Origin: an uncultured Lachnospiraceae bacterium
Lineage (GTDB): Bacteria; Bacillota; Clostridia; Lachnospirales; Lachnospiraceae
Reading direction: 5' to 3'
NCBI GenBank assembly: GCA_910579325.1
Contig: CAJTTU010000024.1
Span: 9,765-42,098, forward strand
Length of the DNA stretch: 32,334 nt
Of the stretch, positions 30,281 through 32,334 are shown piece by piece (the stretch's first letter is position 1; each line of letters opens with the position of its first letter). Below the pieces are notes generated by a model. That model worked only from the letters and a program-made list of their open reading frames with translations, was not told the origin of the DNA and made no database searches. Both the position numbers and the translations under genes were made by a program.

Positions 30281-31474
30281 TTACGGTGCCTCGCAGATCA
30301 CGCTGTTCACATGATACTGAACGCCGGTGCGCTGTCTGCCGGTGGTGAAATTCCGGTCGATGCGGTTTTCCACGATGTCGCAGTCCTCCCTGGTAGTATT
30401 GATCAGAAGTACCAGAAACTGGCCGTTTCCATAACGGCTGATGATATCGCCATGACGGACGGAGGACCTGATGGCTTCATTCAGCCTGACGGACAGTTCT
30501 TCCAGCCGGTCTCCCTCCTTCATGGGATTGCCTTTGCCGTCCACCAGGGTACACAGCATTAGATAGACGCTCTGACCGCCCCGCTCCATCAACCGGGTTA
30601 CCATATGGTAGATTCCCCGGAATACCGGATAGGAACACTGATACCCGCCGTGTACCACAGCGGTATCTTCTTTCAGCCTCTGCTGAATCTGATCCAGCAC
30701 CTCATAGGAATGGCGCATCCGGTTTCCCAGCTGCTCCATGGTTTCCATCAGCTTCTCGGAAGGGTAGACGCCCCGCTCTTTTAAGTAATTATCCACGGTA
30801 TCGGCATACAGCTTTCTGGCCTCGTCATACCGTCCCCTTCCCACCAGCGCTTCCATAATCAGACACTCCCAGTCGGAAAACGGCGCAATTTCCTCCACAT
30901 ACCTGCCAAGCTCCTCCAAACGAATCCAGTCCTCTTTCTTTCTCAGAATGGAAGCCGCAGTCTCCACACATCCGCAGAACAGCTTGCGGTAGCGCCTGGC
31001 TTCCGCTCCCGCCCACAGCACCGCCGTATAAGTGGAGAGAAATTCTCCTTTATACAGATAACAGGCTTCCAGACAGATAGACAGCCGCTCGTCTTCCCGC
31101 TCCGGCCCTTCTCCACATGCCGCCGCTCTTTCACACAACCCGTCAAAAACCGCCGCATCCTCGTTAACCGGAATCTCCGGCGTCCAGTGATAGATGCCTT
31201 TCTCCAAAAAAATATAGTTCACGTCGGGAAGCCCCATATTTTTCAGTTTTTTCTTTGCCTTATACACAATCGTCTGCAGCGCCTGGTGCCGGTTTTCCAC
31301 ATCCCTGTCCCCCAGCAATACGTCTTCCAGGTAATCTCTGCTCACGCCGGCTGACACGTTATGGAGCAGAAGCTGCATCAAACTGGTAAAATGAGTATCC
31401 CGCATCTTTTCGCCTGTCAGAGGGCGATCATCATATGATAACTGAAAATTTCCAAACATTCGGACATACAGCAT
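30281..31474 (-). CDS. BTAD-domain transcription regulator with a degenerate GGDEF-like C-terminus
   Basis: The 397-residue protein opens with a winged-helix DNA-binding region (about residues 1-98: MLYVRMFGNFQLSYDDRPL, then ALQTIVYKAKKKLKNMG). A BTAD helical repeat domain follows (about 103-250, with ACYLYKGEFL and RGRYDEARKLYADTVDNYL), as in SARP/AfsR-type activators. The last 115 residues resemble a GGDEF domain (SVYLMLCTLVDGKGNP, then RHGDIISRYGNGQFLVLL), but the active-site GGDEF is replaced by YGNGQF at 348-353. It should therefore not make cyclic-di-GMP and may bind a ligand or serve as a scaffold. It is next to a divergent recombinase gene, which may be its partner. Target genes are unknown. 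Confidence 0.82.
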   Translation of the reverse strand: MLYVRMFGNFQLSYDDRPLTGEKMRDTHFTSLMQLLLHNVSAGVSRDYLEDVLLGDRDVENRHQALQTIVYKAKKKLKNMGLPDVNYIFLEKGIYHWTPEIPVNEDAAVFDGLCERAAACGEGPEREDERLSICLEACYLYKGEFLSTYTAVLWAGAEARRYRKLFCGCVETAASILRKKEDWIRLEELGRYVEEIAPFSDWECLIMEALVGRGRYDEARKLYADTVDNYLKERGVYPSEKLMETMEQLGNRMRHSYEVLDQIQQRLKEDTAVVHGGYQCSYPVFRGIYHMVTRLMERGGQSVYLMLCTLVDGKGNPMKEGDRLEELSVRLNEAIRSSVRHGDIISRYGNGQFLVLLINTTREDCDIVENRIDRNFTTGRQRTGVQYHVNSVICEAP

Positions 31475-31508
31475 AGCCGGATTCTCCTATATCCCCAATC
31501 TCCCCCTG

Positions 31509-31612
31509 TCGCGAACCGCACTGCCTGAACCGTCAGGCCAGACAACGATAACCACAGGACATAAACCAAATCTGAAACGCTATCAAAGCCGCCGTCAAAT
31601 ATCGCGAACCGC
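31509..31612. repeat. Direct repeat pair TCGCGAACCGC
   Basis: The 11-base TCGCGAACCGC occurs at 31509-31519 and again at 31602-31612, both in the 141-base gap between the recombinase and regulator genes. The inverted repeat GCCTGA/TCAGGC lies between them. They might be protein-binding sites for the regulator or recombinase; they may also be chance. Confidence 0.35.
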
Positions 31613-31615
31613 CCG

Positions 31616-32334
31616 TTATACATCCCAGCCGATGCTCAGCTGTTCCTTCTCCATCATATCCTCATAGGCCTGACGGATCAGCACATGAATATTCTCCTCT
31701 ATGCCTTCCTGGATGTTCAGGTACATCTTCCACAGACAGCGCGGCGTCGCTTTTTCCGGGTCCACCCTGGCCTCCCGACTGACAGCGCTGACATAATGAT
31801 TGATCGTGGTCCGGGACAATGGCTTTCTGCCTCTTGTCAGAAACACCGAACCGCTTTTGATCTGTTCTTTCTCGATGTATTCTATCAGCTCTCCCTGCAA
31901 AGCCCTGGGAATAAACATCATACGCAGCCGCAGTCCGTTATGGCTGTCCAGCCTTACCGACCCCCGCCTTACCGCCTCCGCCGTTACCTGGGCAAGCTCC
32001 TGCACCCTTACGCCCGCGCCGCCCATGGTCTTAATCAGCAGATAGGTTTTTTCATTTCCCATCTGCTTGGCTGCAGATAAAAGGCGCAGATATTCCGCCC
32101 GGCTCAGTTCCGGCTGCACGTCGCCTTTAATCCTGACAAATTCCTCCATCTGCCATTCCCTGTGTCCCAGATACCGGAAAAAACTGTTCAGGGCCGACAT
32201 CTGCGTATTAACCGTTCTGTGGGAAAATCCTTTTTCTTCTAACAGCCATGCGCGCCGTTTTGCCCCTGTCGTCCCATCCACGATCTTATCCTCCGGAAGC
32301 CAGTCATAAATGGACATCAGAATGCGGTGATAGC
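31616..32334 (-). CDS. Divergent tyrosine recombinase/phage-integrase family protein, 5' end off the window
   Basis: The frame is open to the right edge, so the true start may lie outside; the first ATG inside is at 32317, giving 233 residues. A core-binding SAM-like domain (GFSHRTVNTQMSALNSFFRYL) is followed by a catalytic-type domain. The first Arg is kept in GGAGVRVQELAQVT (R104 from that ATG). The HxxR region reads TPRCLWKMYL, so the usual H and R are R and W. A Tyr at residue 218 (IRQAYEDMM) could be the nucleophile. The enzyme may be inactive, or belong to a divergent family used for DNA binding. The ending EKEQLSIGW is unusual for a standard Xer protein. Confidence 0.75.
   Translation of the reverse strand, partial: YHRILMSIYDWLPEDKIVDGTTGAKRRAWLLEEKGFSHRTVNTQMSALNSFFRYLGHREWQMEEFVRIKGDVQPELSRAEYLRLLSAAKQMGNEKTYLLIKTMGGAGVRVQELAQVTAEAVRRGSVRLDSHNGLRLRMMFIPRALQGELIEYIEKEQIKSGSVFLTRGRKPLSRTTINHYVSAVSREARVDPEKATPRCLWKMYLNIQEGIEENIHVLIRQAYEDMMEKEQLSIGWDV

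Noticed and set aside
1..32334. CRISPR arrays, tRNA or rRNA genes
   Set aside because: No regularly spaced repeats and no recognisable tRNA or rRNA sequence were found by reading.

Overview
The window looks like a stretch of a Lachnospiraceae-type (Clostridia) chromosome. The signs are strong AGGAGG-type ribosome sites, medium GC content, sigma-A promoters, an anaerobe-style corrinoid methyltransferase locus, Rpn-family transposase debris and small Lachnospiraceae-style membrane proteins. No tRNA, rRNA or CRISPR array was seen. Identification rests on reading the proteins and sites by eye; no database search was possible.

Layout. (1) 279-3690, plus strand: potassium uptake genes trkA and trkH, then a small DUF1858 redox-disulfide protein, closed by a bidirectional terminator. 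(2) 3711-6224, minus: a CDF metal efflux protein with a long 5' leader holding two terminator-like hairpins, and a CbiZ-type adenosylcobinamide amidohydrolase. (3) 6313-15301, minus: purine genes purE-purM-purN-purD preceded by an M29 aminopeptidase; then two membrane proteins (one VanZ-like), a 50-residue membrane protein, pyrE, truA and a GNAT acetyltransferase. (4) 15334-22305, minus: a methylotrophic locus with a PocR-AraC regulator, corrinoid protein, non-pyrrolysine MttB-family methyltransferase and two BCCT carriers. The likely job is import of a quaternary amine and transfer of its methyl group to corrinoid. (5) 22364-27147, minus: a second MttB-family gene with an MFS carrier and a separately promoted DUF362 gene, plus a TetR regulator with matching palindromic operators. 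(6) 27197-28464: a GntR/FCD regulator and a DUF2500 protein. (7) 28552-30173: decayed mobile DNA, with two Rpn fragments around a frameshifted, internally deleted tyrosine recombinase. (8) 30225-32334: a BTAD regulator with a GGDEF-like tail and a divergent tyrosine recombinase running off the right edge.

How the parts fit. Both MttB genes need a methylated-corrinoid cycle, but only one corrinoid protein is present, and no second methyltransferase (MtrH/MtgA-like) or RamA-type activator is in the window, so those must lie elsewhere. CbiZ could let the cell remodel salvaged corrinoids for these enzymes; this is inference. 

The most unusual recurrent signal is a short intercistronic repeat, roughly AGGAGGACTGYAGCGGAACT followed by AAATTAGGAGG. 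It sits directly ahead of start codons of unrelated genes (DUF1858 gene, purD, purM, purE, MFS, mttB2) and carries the ribosome-binding site within it.
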